Part shown: positions 21,259 to 33,651 of the stretch, piece after piece | Layout: each line of letters begins with the position of its first letter | How positions within the stretch are numbered: the first letter of the stretch is position 1 | Assembly: GCA_963277665.1 (NCBI GenBank) | Contig: OY728166.1 | Span: 546,527,219-546,591,218, forward strand | Source: Viscum album | Lineage: Eukaryota > Streptophyta > Magnoliopsida > Santalales > Viscaceae | DNA length: 64,000 bases | Direction: 5' to 3' | Notes under the pieces: model-generated | Told to the model about the DNA's origin: nothing | Databases searched by the model: none | The model's input: only the letters and a program-made list of their open reading frames with translations | Made by a program: the position numbers and the translations under genes

Positions 21259-24200
21259 TATAATGAACCATACTTTACATACAATGTTAGTACTTCAAAA
21301 TTAAAGTACACTTATTACAACATATAACAAAACCATTAAAGGACCGTATAAGTATAGTGTCTTTAGAAACTGGGAAACATAAACAACTAGTTCATAAAGC
21401 GTCCACACTGTCTCCCATTTATTTCATCATATCTATAGTCCCTTTTGGCATATCTTAATTAATAACATTCTTCCTGACATGGGGAAACAAATCATACAAA
21501 AGGGTGAGCTCAAATTCTCAGTAAGGGTAAACAAAAGAAATATCAATCACATCATATTCATAAGAACATAACAATTTGGAAATCATACCTTGCAAAAGAG
21601 ATCATAATTTCATAACATGGGATAAATCATGGTAGTGAAATTTAATCACAATAATCATAAAATAAAACATTAATATTTTTTTCATACACACATAATCATA
21701 GAGAATCATTTCTTATTAGTCAATACTCATTTCCAAGACTATCGTAGTGGACAATGTCCATTTCTGAACCGAGTTCATTACTCATTTTAGTCATGTTTCA
21801 TTGTACCGGTTTAACCTGTCATTCCAGCCATGTCTATCTCATGAGATATAAAATCTTTACCCGATGCATTGGAGGGAGAAATAGGTCCCACCCATCTCAT
21901 AATTATACCATTCTTATGTGTCCCACAAAATCATAAACCATACATCATAGCATAACCTGTGTAATAAAAATGGGATTCTTAAACATCATGACATCATAAA
22001 AAAAATTCATATAAAATAAAGAAACTAATAAAAATTAGTCCATCACAACATAATCAATTCAATTTAACAATAGGGATAGAAATATAACCCTTCATTATCT
22101 TAGATGGAAAATAATTTTGATAAATCACTTGAACTCCATTCATGAGGAAAATATCCTTTCTACTTCAAAAACACTTTTCCTTTCATAACATGTCATACAA
22201 TTCTAAAATAAAAGAAGTTGATTAAAAATAAACTTGAAAACATTTAAAGGAATCTTCTTGGAAATAATGTTTTAAAAAACCATTCATGCCGTATAAGTTA
22301 AAAAAACATTCTTCTCGTACTTGTGTCGGAAAAGTCAAAAAGTATCTCGTACAAAAAATGAAAAAAATATTCCTTTCATATCTTTTACTAAAAACTCACT
22401 GAAGGGTAAAATTGGATTTAAAAAATTTTATGAGGATATAAATAGTATTACATATTTAGGAAACATGGATGTGGATGATAAAATACACCCCAGTAAATTC
22501 GAAAGTATAAACAATCTCGGATAAAAATGAGATTGGGATATTTCCATTACCTAAGGTCTGATTTTCATTGTATGTGTCCGAACCTCTGGTATAATGATTT
22601 AAATAATGTCATTGACTTATTCCAGAATCATACTTATTTTTATGATATCATATATGGTCATATTCTTAGCTTCTTATTAGTAATATTTCATTACTACTTG
22701 TTATTCGGGTTTTTATTACTTTTCGTTCTTATGTGTGTTATGCTGAATAAATTCTTACTCTTATTTTTAGGTTATAGATACCTCATTTCCAGAATGGTAT
22801 TATTGTAATATATATCATATTTATTCATTTAATTCATTTATATAATCATTATGCAATTAAGATCATGTAGAACGAGTCGCATCACATGATGGAGACGGTA
22901 GGCCGTACGTACGCACAAGCGACGATATCGGTCCCGTGATCATGGAATTGTATTAGAGTGTATGTATACTATTTCCGAATCAATATCACTTTAAAATAAT
23001 AAGATATATTCATTATTTACACCATTTTACCCATCCATGTAAGGTGGTGGTGGAAAATAGATTACACCACGACGTGGAGACGGTATTATGTACGTACACA
23101 CGCACGGTGATTTCATTTTCTATAGGATGGATAGATGGTGAAATAGGGGTTTTTTATAATTATAATAACATATAATTATATTATTGATATTGATTTTATT
23201 AATTTATAATTAATCAACTATAGACGAAGAAGTGTAAGAATAAATAAAGTTGAAAGAATTGGTAACAGACATTACCTCTTCTTTGAAGTGCCTCTTTGAG
23301 ACTTCTTTTTAGGGCAATAAAATAGGTCTTTCTAGAAGACCAGGACCACTAGGATGTTTCTAGGGAAGTGGAGAAGATACTTTGGCAGGGGTTGGCCGAG
23401 CTTGAAGTCTCAAAGTGGTGTAAGGAAGAGAGGGAGGAGGTTCCCTTTTATAAGGGAGGAGAGGGGCTCCTTTGGAAAAACTAAATATTTTATTTTATTA
23501 TAAAGCCATATTCGGTTATAAATAGCTTTAAATTGATTTATTTCGAAAATAAGGTGGGAATGGGTCGAAATAATATCATAAAATATAATTTTGACATGTT
23601 TAGTTTCCTATTTTAACCTTATCATTTACATTTAAGTTTAAGTTAGATAATTTTACTTTTACCTTGTCTTTTTGTGTTCTTACACTATAAGGTTATTAAA
23701 CTTAATATAACAAGACAAAAGGACCACAAGATGTTTATTATTAATATATATAACCTTATCTAAGTAATGTGGACGAACATTAGATTTATATGAATAAAAT
23801 AACAATTGATAATATAATATTTGTTTTAAAAACTATTTTATGTCAATTTTGACACTATTTAGTAATTGATTTTTGTGAAAATCATAACAGAATTATTAGT
23901 TCCAAAAAAAGTTAATTAAATCAATATTAACATTTTATATTAACCTATACAATTAGTGTAATTCATACAAAGTCTCAAATTACATTTATTTGGGTATTTA
24001 TAACATCAATTATTTCAATATTTCATTGTTAAGATAATTACTGCATCATCTTTGTGTAATAAATAAATTAAATTATTTAATGTATAAAAATTACAAATAA
24101 ATTACCATTTTGTAGGAAATAGTTTTATCTTTATAATGAATATTTATAGTCGAATTTATCATATGTATAACCCAATATTAAAAATGCATTACTTATTAAA

Positions 24201-25088
24201 CATTGATTTTAACTATTTTAACCCTTCATTAAATAAATTAATAATAAATGTACTAATCTAATACAAGTGGGCCTAAATGGTCATATTTTATTCGTAAGGT
24301 TGTTTTTGGTCGAATTAAACTTATCCAATAGAATGAGGACATGTGTTAGGGTAATAATAATATCAAATTTACTCTTAATTACCCTATTTACTTTTAACCG
24401 TGGTAAATAAAAGTAAAAAGGTACTATTCACCAAAAATTATTTTCACCTCATTGAACAACATTTTACTTAATGACATCAACCGTGTCTCTCGGAATTTTG
24501 AAATTACACTAACAGAAGCGGTAAAATTATTTTTTATGTAAATTTGTAAATTCTCCTCAGAGGTGTGTAAAAGGCGGTGAAAAGTTCAATAAAATTTTTA
24601 TATATCTAAAATTATTATAAAATTATTCCAATGAATTACATTGAACATATATAGGTATTATTTATCAATTTTGACCTAAAATAAATTTAAATAAAATAAA
24701 TAATTATTTAAATAAATAGTCGGTTTTTAAATAGTAACCCAGTGTTTTCACTATTCATAAAAAATTGAATGTTTCCAGAAAAATACGAAAATTTCACCCT
24801 AGGATAATTTCGATATTCCGAATCCAAAAATGAATTCCATTTTGAAAAATAAAATTTACAAAATTTCAAAAAGTGGTTATTAATATTAATAACTACTAGT
24901 TTTAATAAAATTTTAATAGCATATCGTTGTTTAGGGAAACTCGGTATTGCATACGACGCAAGCTATCAAAGGAGGTCGTGATTGCGTTTAAAGCAATACA
25001 AGCTAGTGTTGTGTGTAGTGAAAGATTCCTTTGATTATTTATATAAAATATAAACAAAATATTTCTTATAAAAGTCTTGGGTGTTACA
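21259..25088 (-). repeat. Element A 3' LTR (left)
   Basis: 3830 bases; matches the right LTR (29829-33651) along its length, with 17 differences counted by eye in the last 188 bases. Contains the conserved GAGCTC block (21502-21528), two CGTACG blocks (22891-22930, 23075-23107), an inverted repeat around the second block, and a TATA box on the minus strand at 23446-23454. The plus-strand ORF at 22527-22808 is not considered a gene. Confidence 0.93.
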
Positions 25089-25101
25089 TTCTACCCCCCT
25101 T
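25089..25101 (-). promoter_or_regulatory. Element A polypurine tract
   Basis: Minus strand AAGGGGGGTAGAA directly abuts the TGTAAC start of the 3' LTR. It primes plus-strand DNA synthesis. The same tract is found in B (40581-40593) and C (51511-51523). Confidence 0.88.
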
Positions 25102-26599
25102 AAAATGAATTTCCCCCTTGAAATTTGTCACTTGTAACAAACATATGAGGATACCTCTCCCTCATCATATCCTCAATATCCCATGTATCTTATTATAATT
25201 GGTGTTTCCTCCATAAAAAAATCACCAAGAGAGTGGTCTTGTTCCATAGGAATTTTTCACTACGATCGAGAATCTCTATCAGTTGTTCTTCATAAGAAAG
25301 ATCTTGTTCCAGCGGTACAACATCTGAGCTGAGTACATGTGAAGGATCAGGAATGTACTTTCTCAGAAGAGATACATGGAACACATCGTGAAATTGAGAG
25401 ATATTCGGTGGAAGTGCCAATCGGTAAGCTACCATCCCAACACGATCAAATATTTCGAAAGGACCGATATACCTAGGGCTCAGCTTTCCCTTCATTCCAA
25501 ATCTCAATACTCTATTCCAAGGAGATATTCGTAAGAAAACTTTATCACCCACTTCAAACTCTAAGTATTTTCTTAGGTTGTCGGCATAACTTTATTGTCG
25601 ACTCTAAAGTACTTTTTTGTGTTGTTGAATAGATCAGACCTTTTCTGGAATTTCATCAACAAGATCAGGTCCTAATAGCTTTCTTTCCCCAACTTCATCC
25701 TAGCAAGTTAGTGTCCTGCATTTCTTTCCATAGAGATCCTCATAAGGAGCCATCTGAATACTGGAGTGAAAGATATTATTATAAGAAAATTCCATCAATG
25801 GTACGTGTTGATTCCCAACCACCTTTGAAATCCATAGAGAAAGCTCTCAACATATCTTCTAGAGTTTGAATTGTCCTCTCAGACTGACTGTCTGTCTGAG
25901 GATGATAAGCAGTGCTGAAACTCAACTCTGTATCCAGAGTATGGTGAAGACTTCGCCAAAACATTGAGGTAAACCTTGTATCCCGATCAGATATAATAGA
26001 AATTGGTACTCTATGTAATCTTACCACTTCCTTTACATATATCCTGGAAAACTAATCTAGAGAGAAATCCTCACTAATATAAATGAAGTGTGCATACTTT
26101 GTAAGAAGATCAACTATGATCCAGATAGCATTATTTCCTTTGGATGTTTTAGGATGTCCTGTGACAAAGTCCATAGTGATGTTTTCCCACTTCCATTCAG
26201 GTATGGGTAATGGTTGTAACATCCCTGTAGACTTCTATCTCTCAGCTTTAACTTGCAAACAATCCAAGCATCGAGAGACATATTCAGCAACATCTCTTTT
26301 CATTCCATCCCACTAGAAGTACTTTTTCAGGTCCCTATACATCTTCGTGCTTCCAGGATGAATAGAGAATGAAGAACTATGAGCCTCATCCAGCAACTCC
26401 TTCCTTAATTCGGGGATGGGAGGAACACAATACCGATTCTAGAACAGTATTATCCCATCACAATCAAGGTTGAATTCAGGAACATTTCTCACCTTCTTTT
26501 GTAACAATACATCTTATTTCTGTGCCTCTTTAATCTTAACATGTATTTATGGTTGAACATTCATTTGAGAAAGATACGATTTTCGCCTTTAATTATAAT
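25100..26599 (-). pseudogene. Element A integrase with chromodomain-like tail, degenerate
   Basis: The N-terminal zinc-binding part is broken across about 26450-26230. The core shows [19 protein letters not shown] and [20 protein letters not shown] with SERTIQ following (26027-25779), holding the second Asp and the Glu of the DDE triad. A GPY/F-type end, [12 protein letters not shown] and [12 protein letters not shown], starts at 25552, then [19 protein letters not shown]. The tail [20 protein letters not shown] and the WRKHQL word match the chromodomain start; two stops (taa taa) then interrupt before DTWDIEDMMRERYPHMF, and the frame ends at 25100 inside the polypurine tract. Chromodomains direct insertion to heterochromatin in this clade. 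Confidence 0.9.
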
Positions 26600-27999
26600 T
26601 CAAAGATCCATCCTTTGTAAATCCATAAATATTGGATCTTTTGTGATCCTCATCATGGATAAATTGGCATGGTCTTGTCGACATAATGAATCTAACACCT
26701 TGATTGCATTCCCAGGGTTGTAATGAATTGAGCAGTCGTAATCCTTAATCAGCTCCAACCATCTTATTTGGCGCATATTCAGCTCCTTTTGTGTGAAAAT
26801 AAACTTTAATCTTTTATGATCAGTATAAATATTACACCTTTCACTATAAAGATAATTCCTCCAAATATTTAATCCAATGATTACCGCAGCTAACTCAAAA
26901 TCATGAGTTGGGTAATTTTGCTCATGGATTTTCAACTTTCGTGAGGCATAAGCTATCACCATATCATTTTGCATAAGAACACACCCCAATCCCTTCTTGG
27001 ATGCATCACTGTAGATCACAAACCATTCTCCACTACAAGGCAGTGTGAGCACAGGTGCACTAGATAACCTTCTTTTCAACTCCATGAAATTCTCTACACA
27101 TTCCTAGTCCACACGAACTTAACTCCTTTTCGAGACAACCTGGTGAGTGGAATAGATAATCGTGAAAAATCTTTCACAAAACATCTCTAATATCTAGCCA
27201 AACCAAGAAAACATCATATCTCAGTTACTGTTGTTGTTCTTGACCATCTTTCGATAACATCTGTTTTTGCTGAATCCACAGATATCCCCTCTTTTGAGAT
27301 TATGTGACCCAAAAATGAAACTTTTTGAAGCCAAAATTCACAAGTGGTAAATTTGGCATAAAGCTTCTCCTTTCTTAGGGTCTTCAATATAATTATCAAG
27401 TGATCTTCATGTTCTTCCTTGATCTATGAATATACAAGAATATCATCAATAATGGCTACCAAAAACTGATCAAGATAGTCTCTAAAGACTCTATTCATCA
27501 GATCCATGAAGATAACAGGGGCATTAGTAAGATCAAATGGCATCACTGTAAATTCATAGTGTCTATACCTTGTACGGAAATCTGTATTTGGTATATCCTC
27601 CCTTTTGACCCTTAATTGATGATACAATGAATGAAGATCAATCTTGGAAAATTATTGAGCTCTGCGTAGTTGGTCAAATAAGTCACCAATGCACGATAGA
27701 GGATATTTTTTCTTGGTAGTGATCTTGTTAAGTTCTCAATAATCAATGCAGAGTCTCATTGATCCATCTTTCTTCATAAAAACAGAACATGTTCTCCCCA
27801 AGGTGACTCACTAGGGCGTATGAACCCCTTTTCAAGATTCTCTAGGAGTTTCTTCTTCAATTCCTGCAACTCAATTGGGACCATTCTATAAGGTGTCTTT
27901 GAAATAGGTAAAGCACCCGGTATGAGTTCTATTGAAAACTCAACTTCACGATTTGGTGGAAGACCCGACAATTCCCCCGGAAAAACATCATCAAACTCC
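26600..27999 (-). pseudogene. Element A RT and RNase H, degenerate
   Basis: RT begins in the run PPNREVEFSIELIPGALPIS (about 27960), continues through KTPYRMVP and KGFIRPSESPWG to the end of that ORF at 27774, then KKDGSMRLCIDY with a stop, and resumes at 27627 with [20 protein letters not shown] and the catalytic [10 protein letters not shown] ending at 27424. The thumb follows (FLGHIISKEGISVDSAKTDV, 27399-27214). RNase H (27085-26600) shows [24 protein letters not shown] and [11 protein letters not shown], so its acidic residues are kept. Frame breaks at about 27770, 27640, 27400 and 27100 make it non-functional as one polyprotein. Confidence 0.92.
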
Positions 28000-28568
28000 C
28001 GTACAATGGGCATATTCTCAATCGTGAGTTTCTCACTAACCATTTGAGATAAATAACTTTCATTTAGTGGAATCAAGAACCATAAGATGGATGAAATTTC
28101 CACTGGAAGGTTATGTTCATCCTTGCATCGATAAAAGATCAAAGATTGATCTGGAATATGAAATGTGACTTCACTTAATTGGGAATTGATAAGAGCTCCA
28201 TATAGAGAAATCCAATCCATGCCATGAATCACATCAAATTCCACTATAGGAAGGATCCCAAGATTTGTAGGAATCACTTTCCCACAATCTTCAATCGGAG
28301 AAGAATTATAAACTTTCAAGGCGACTGTCGTGCCATTATGGGTTGTCACAGCTAAATAAACATCTAATTGTTGAGGTAATATAGTGATACCCTTAGAAAA
28401 TTCATCAGAAATAAAGGAGTGGGTGGACCCAGAGTCAAATAAAACATTTGCTACTTTATAGTGGATGGTAAGTGTACCTTTAACCACATCGTTATCGTAC
28501 TCCACATCGCTGATAGAAATTGCATGTGACTTTCCTTTGTCTTTAGCCTTAAGAGTTTGTTGACGTCG
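28000..28568 (-). pseudogene. Element A aspartic protease region
   Basis: Within the 281-codon ORF starting at 28619, residues 59-70 read VLFDSGSTHSFI, an intact retropepsin active site (catalytic Asp near 28436), followed by hydrophobic blocks and VIHGMDWISLYGA (residues 130-142), the usual end of the protease with its GMDWL-like motif. It cleaves Gag-Pol. This part of A is open, but it depends on a damaged gag upstream and a damaged RT downstream. Confidence 0.9.
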
Positions 28569-29606
28569 ATCATAATCAAAAACCCTTGGAATAGGGCATT
28601 GATTGGCATAATGCCCCATTAACTTTCACTTGAAACATTGAAGTGTATGAGGTGCACTCTATGTAGCCTTTTCATTGTTCGCATCACTAAACATCTTCTT
28701 CCCATCATTGCAGCATTCAAATGCCCGATGATCTTCCTTTACACATTTGAAACATTTACTTGTCCCTTTAAGACAACTCCATCCATGTTTCTTTCCACAC
28801 TTTGAGCATAACGGAAAACTCATCTTCCTTTCAGTGTGCTCTTTAGATTTTCCATTGAATTCCATTTTCTTCTTCTTATCAAACCCATATAACTGATGGG
28901 TTACTCCAATCTCCATCTCAACTTTGAGAGCACATCGAACGATTTCCTCATAGCTATTGAAGTCCCTTATGGATAATGCCCTTCGAGGAATTGGTTTTAT
29001 GCCACTAAAGAATCGATCGATCTTACTCTCAGTTGGATAATAATTGCAGAAGCATACCTTGCATGTCTTGTAAAATATGCTTCATAGTTACCAATAGATT
29101 CATCATCCTTTTGCTTTAGTTCGAGAAACTCCTTCTCTATCTTTGTTTGGAGAATACGAGGGAAGTACTTATTGAATAAAAAGTTATTGAACTCGTCCCA
29201 TATCCATGGACTCAATTTCATCCCTTTGCCTTGTATTCTTAATAATATTCCACCATTGATCAGCATATACTTCCAAACGATACACTTCTATGATGACTTT
29301 GTCGTGTTGAGAACATTGAAGAACTGAAAATAACTTTTCAGTAGTACTAATCCATTGTTCAGCAACTAATGGATCAGTAGACCCGCTGAATGAAGGTGGA
29401 TGCTGCCTCATGAAGGATTCAACAGAATGTTTCTCCTTCCTTTGCTCGTTTGGAAGTCCTACATGATTCATAGCTTGAGAAAATTGTGTGAGCATGGCTA
29501 CAAGATTGTGCATTACTGCTCCCATTACGTTTGGTTGCTCAGGGGGACAATCATTGCATTGCCCGTCGCATTCTGCATTAACACAGTTCCTTCGGGTTCC
29601 AGGCAT
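28569..29606 (-). pseudogene. Element A gag, degenerate
   Basis: Start chosen at 29606 (MPGTRRNCVNAECDGQCND), the first Met after the primer site; element C has the equivalent MSGTRRNRV. Capsid-type words follow: MRQHPPSFSGSTDPLVAEQW (about 29410-29350), KLFSVLQC, YADQWWNIIKNTRQRDEI (about 29270-29220), and DESIGNYEAYFTRHARYAS (about 29105-29050). A zinc knuckle CFKCVKEDHRAFEC (CX2CX4HX4C, about 28770-28725) is preceded by a related C-rich segment, and a second knuckle ends in MGHYANQCP at 28619. A frameshift near 29200 and stops at about 28657 and 28620 break it. Confidence 0.9.
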
Positions 29607-29814
29607 TGACTAAAATCAAGACGAATAGTGTGAGCAACACTAATTATAATAGGAAAACCACAAAATCAATAATAATATTTCACACATAAGGTCTTATCCT
29701 AAGTTATTTATGTCCATTTCTAAAACACTAATATTTTTTCTTATGCTTTGACTTATCCTTAGGGTTCTTACTAAGAATTTCACATCCTAGTTTCCAAAGG
29801 ATGACTATACCTTT

Positions 29815-29826
29815 CCTCTAACACCA
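29815..29826 (-). promoter_or_regulatory. Element A primer-binding site (initiator tRNA-Met type, mutated)
   Basis: Minus strand TGGTGTTAGAGG, two bases inside the 5' LTR. The equivalent sites in B and C read TGGTATCAGAGG, complementary to the 3' end of plant initiator tRNA-Met; A differs at two central positions. Confidence 0.85.
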
Positions 29827-29828
29827 AC

Positions 29829-32800
29829 AATAACGACCCATACTTTACATACAATGTTAGTACATAAAAATTGAAGTACACTTATTACATCATAAAACAA
29901 AACCACGAAAGGACCGTATATGTATAGTGTTTTTAGAAACTAGGAAACATAAACAACTGGTTCATAAAGCATCTACATTGTCTCCCATTTATTTCATCAT
30001 ATCAATAGTCCCTTTTGGAATATCTTACTTAATAACCTTCTTCCTGTCCTGGGGAAAGAAAACATAAAAAATGTTGAGCTCAAATTCTCAGTAAGGATAA
30101 AAAAAAGAAATATCAATCAGATCATATTCATAAGAACATAACAATTTGGAAATCTTACCCTGCAAAAGAGATCATAATTTCATAACATGGGATAAATCAT
30201 GGCAGTGAAATGTAATCAAAATAATCATAACATAAAACATGAATATTTGTGGCATATGCACATAATCATATAAAATCATTTCTTATTAGTCAAGACTCAT
30301 TTCCAAGACTATCTTAGTGGACAAAGTCCATTTCTGAACCGAGTTCATTCCTCGTTTCAGTCATGTTTCGCTAAAACGGTTTAACCTGCCGTTCCAGCCA
30401 TGTCTATCTCATGAGATATAAAATATTTAACCAATGCTTTGGATGGAGATATAGGTACCACCAATCTCATAATGGTACCATTCTTATGTGTGCCACAAAA
30501 TCATAAACCATACATCATAGCATAACCCATGTAATAAAAATGGAATTCTTAAAGATCGTGACATCATAAAACAATTCATATAAGATAAAGGAATTCATAA
30601 AAATAATTCCATCACAACATAATAAAATCAATGTAATAACAGGGATAGAAACAGATCCCTTTATTATCTTAGATGGAAAATAATTTTGATAAAACACTTG
30701 AACTCCATTCTTGAGGAAACTATCCTTTCTACTTCAAAAACAATTTTCATTTCTTAACATGTCATACAATTCTAAACTAAAAGAAGTTGATTAAAAATAA
30801 ACTTGAAAACTTGTAAATGATGTTTCTTGGAAATAATGTTTTAAAAATCAATTCACGCCGTATATGTTAAAAAAACATTCTTCTCGTACTTTTTTCGGAA
30901 AAGTCAAATAGTACCTCGTACGAAAAACGACAAAAGATTCCTTTCATATCTTCTAATAAAAACTCAAACAAGGGTAAAATTGGATTTAAATTTTTTTTTG
31001 AGGATATAAATAATATTACATATTGAGGAAACATGGATGTGGATGATAAAATACACCCTATTAAATTCCAAAGTATAAACAATCTCGGATAAAAATGAGA
31101 TTGTGATATTTCCTTTTCCTTAGGTCTAATTTGCTTCGTAAGTGTCCGAACCTCTTGTATAATGATTTAAATAAAGTCATTGAATTATTCCAGAATCATA
31201 CTTATTTTTATGATACCATATATGGTCATATTATTAGCTTCTTATTAGTAATATTTCATTACTACTTGTTATTCTAGTGTTTATTACGTTTTGTTCTTAT
31301 GTGTGTTTTGTCGAATAATTTCTGATTCTTATTTTTAGGTTATAGATACCTCATTTCCAAAATGGTATTAGTGTTATATATATCATATTTATTAATTCAA
31401 TTCATTTATATAACTATTATTCAATGAAGATCATGTAGAACGATTCACATCATTTCGTGGAGACGGTAGTCCGTACATACGCACGAGCGATGATAGCGTT
31501 CCCATGATTTTGGAATCGCATTAGAGTGTATGTATACTATTTCAAAATCAAGATCACTTTACAATAATCATATATATTCATTATTTACACCATTATACCC
31601 ATCCAAGTAAGGTGGTGGTGGAAAATAGATTACACCACGACGTGGAGATGGTATTCTGTACGTACGCACACGTGGTGATTTCGTTTTCCGTAGGATGGAT
31701 AGATGGTGAAAAAGGGTTGTTTCATACATATAATAACATATAAGTATATTATTGATACTGATGTTATTACTTCATAATGAAACAACTAAAGATGAAGAAG
31801 TGGAAAAAGAAATAAATTTGGATGAATCGGTAACAGACATTACCTCTTCTTTGAAGCGCCTTTTTGAGACCTCCTTTTAGGGCACTAAAATTGGTCTTTG
31901 AAGAAGACCAGGACCTCTAGGATGTTTCTAGGGAAGTTGAGAATAGAATTTTTCAGGGTTTGGACGAGCATGAAAGCTCACTGTTGTGTGAGGAAGAGTG
32001 GGAGGAGGTGACCTTTTATAAGGGAGGAGAGGGGCTCCTTTGAAAAAACTAACAATATTATTTTATTAGAAAGCCATATTCGGTTTTAAATAGATCAAAA
32101 TTGATTTATTTCGAAGCTAAGGTAGGGATGGGTCGAAATAATCTCCTAAAATAGAATTTGGACAAGTTTAGTTTACTATTTTAACCTTTTCATTTAGATT
32201 TATCTTTAAGTTAGATAATGTTTCTTTTACCATGCCTTTTTGTGTTCTTACACTATAAGGTTAATAAACATACTATAACAAGAAAAACGATCCAAAAGTT
32301 GTTTATTATTAATATATATAACCTTATCTAATTAAATTTGCTGAAAATTATATTTTTAGGAATAAAATAACATTAATAATATAATATTGTTTTTAAAACT
32401 ATTTTATGTCAATTTTGACACTATTTAGTAATTGATTTTTGTGAAAATAATAACAGAATTATTAGTTAGAAAAAAGTTGATTAAATAAATACTAACATTT
32501 CATATTAACCTTGAAAATTAGTGTAATTCATAAAAAGTCTCAAAGTACATTTATTTGGGTATTTACAACATCAATTATGTCAATATTACATTAATAAGAT
32601 AATTACTGCATCGTCATTGTTTCATAAATACATTAAATTATGTAATGTCTAAAAATTACAAATAAAATATCATTATGTAGGAAATACTTTTAGATTTCTA
32701 ATGAATATTTATAGTCGAATTTATCTCATGTATTACCCTATATTAAAAATGATTTACTTATTAAAGTTTTATTTTAACTATTTTGCCCCTTCTTTAAATA

Positions 32801-33651
32801 AATTAATAATAAATGTCCTAATCTAATCCAAGTGGACCTAAATGGTCATATTTTATTCCTAAGGTTGTTTTTGGTCGAATTACACTTATCCAATAGAATT
32901 AAGACATGTTTTAGGGTAATAATAATAACATTTTTACTCTTAATTACCCTATTTACTTTTAATCGTGGTAAATAAAAGTAAAAAAGTTACTATTCCCCAA
33001 AAATTATTTTCATCTCATTGAACAACATTTTACTTACTGACATCAACCGTGTCTCTCAGATTTTTGAAATTCCACTCATATAAGCGGTAAAATTATGTTT
33101 TATGTAAATTTTCAAATTCTCCTAGGAGGTGGGTAAAAGATGGTGAAAAGTTAAAAAAATATTTATATCTACACTAATTATAAAATTACTCCAATGAATT
33201 ACATTGAACTTTTATATTAATTATGTACCAATTTTGAACAAAAATAAATTAAAATAATATAAATAATTATTGAAATAAAATTTCGGTTTTTAAATAGTTA
33301 CCCAGGGTTTTCACTGTTCATCAAAAATTGAAAGTTTCCAGAAAAATACCAAAATTTCACCCTAGGCTAATTTCGATATTCCGAATCCAAAAACAAAGTC
33401 CATTTTGAAAAATAAAATTTCAATGATTTCAAAAAATGGTTATTACTATTCATAACGACTAGTTTTAATTATATTTTAATAGCATATCGTTGTTTTGTGA
33501 AACTCGGTATTGCATACGACGCAAGCTATCAAGGAAGGTCATGATTGTGTATAAAGAAAGACAAGCTGGTGTTGTGTGTACTGAAATATTCCATTGATTA
33601 TTTATATAAAATAAAAACAAAATATTTCTTATAAAAGTCTCGGGTGTTACA
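29829..33651 (-). repeat. Element A 5' LTR (right)
   Basis: 3823 bases, same ends as the left LTR; ends ...gggtgttaca at 33651, followed by gtttc. Over the last 188 bases it differs at 7 positions from the right LTR of C and at 17 from its own partner. Contains the TATA box that would drive the element (32014-32021), the GAGCTC block (30072-30098) and the CGTACG blocks (31459-31500, 31643-31675). Confidence 0.93.
32012..32024 (-). promoter_or_regulatory. Element A LTR TATA box
   Basis: Minus strand CTTATAAAAGG. The word is conserved at the same place in every LTR copy here: 23446-23454, 38748-38756, 45737-45745, 49870-49877 and 58436-58443. It places the transcription start about 30 bases further left, near 31985, leaving a leader of about 2.1 kb to the LTR end. 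Confidence 0.75.

Larger units (their letters stand above)
21259..33651 (-). mobile_element. Tekay/Del-type Ty3/gypsy chromovirus, element A (12.4 kb)
   Basis: Two LTRs of about 3.8 kb (21259-25088 and 29829-33651) enclose a 4.7 kb internal region. On the minus strand the LTR starts TGTAACACCC and ends ...CATTATA. A 5-bp duplication gtttc flanks it. Domains in order are gag with CCHC knuckle, protease, RT, RNase H, integrase with GPY/F end and a chromodomain-like tail, the plan of plant chromoviruses; the words [12 protein letters not shown] and [19 protein letters not shown] fit the Tekay/Del branch. Stops and frameshifts are present in most domains. It lies in the Athila 5' LTR. Confidence 0.93.

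Noticed and set aside
22527..22808. Plus-strand ORF of about 93 codons, with relatives at 48997-49269 and 57554-57850, hydrophobic and apparently conserved
   Set aside because: It is antisense within LTR copies that are similar for other reasons, is broken in the A right LTR, and has no recognisable domain. Conservation equals that of the LTR.
23270..23300. Splice donor in the LTR leader (minus-strand AGAGGTAATG, conserved in copies)
   Set aside because: It fits the consensus and is conserved between A, B and C, but no matching acceptor could be chosen by eye, so it is not listed as a feature.
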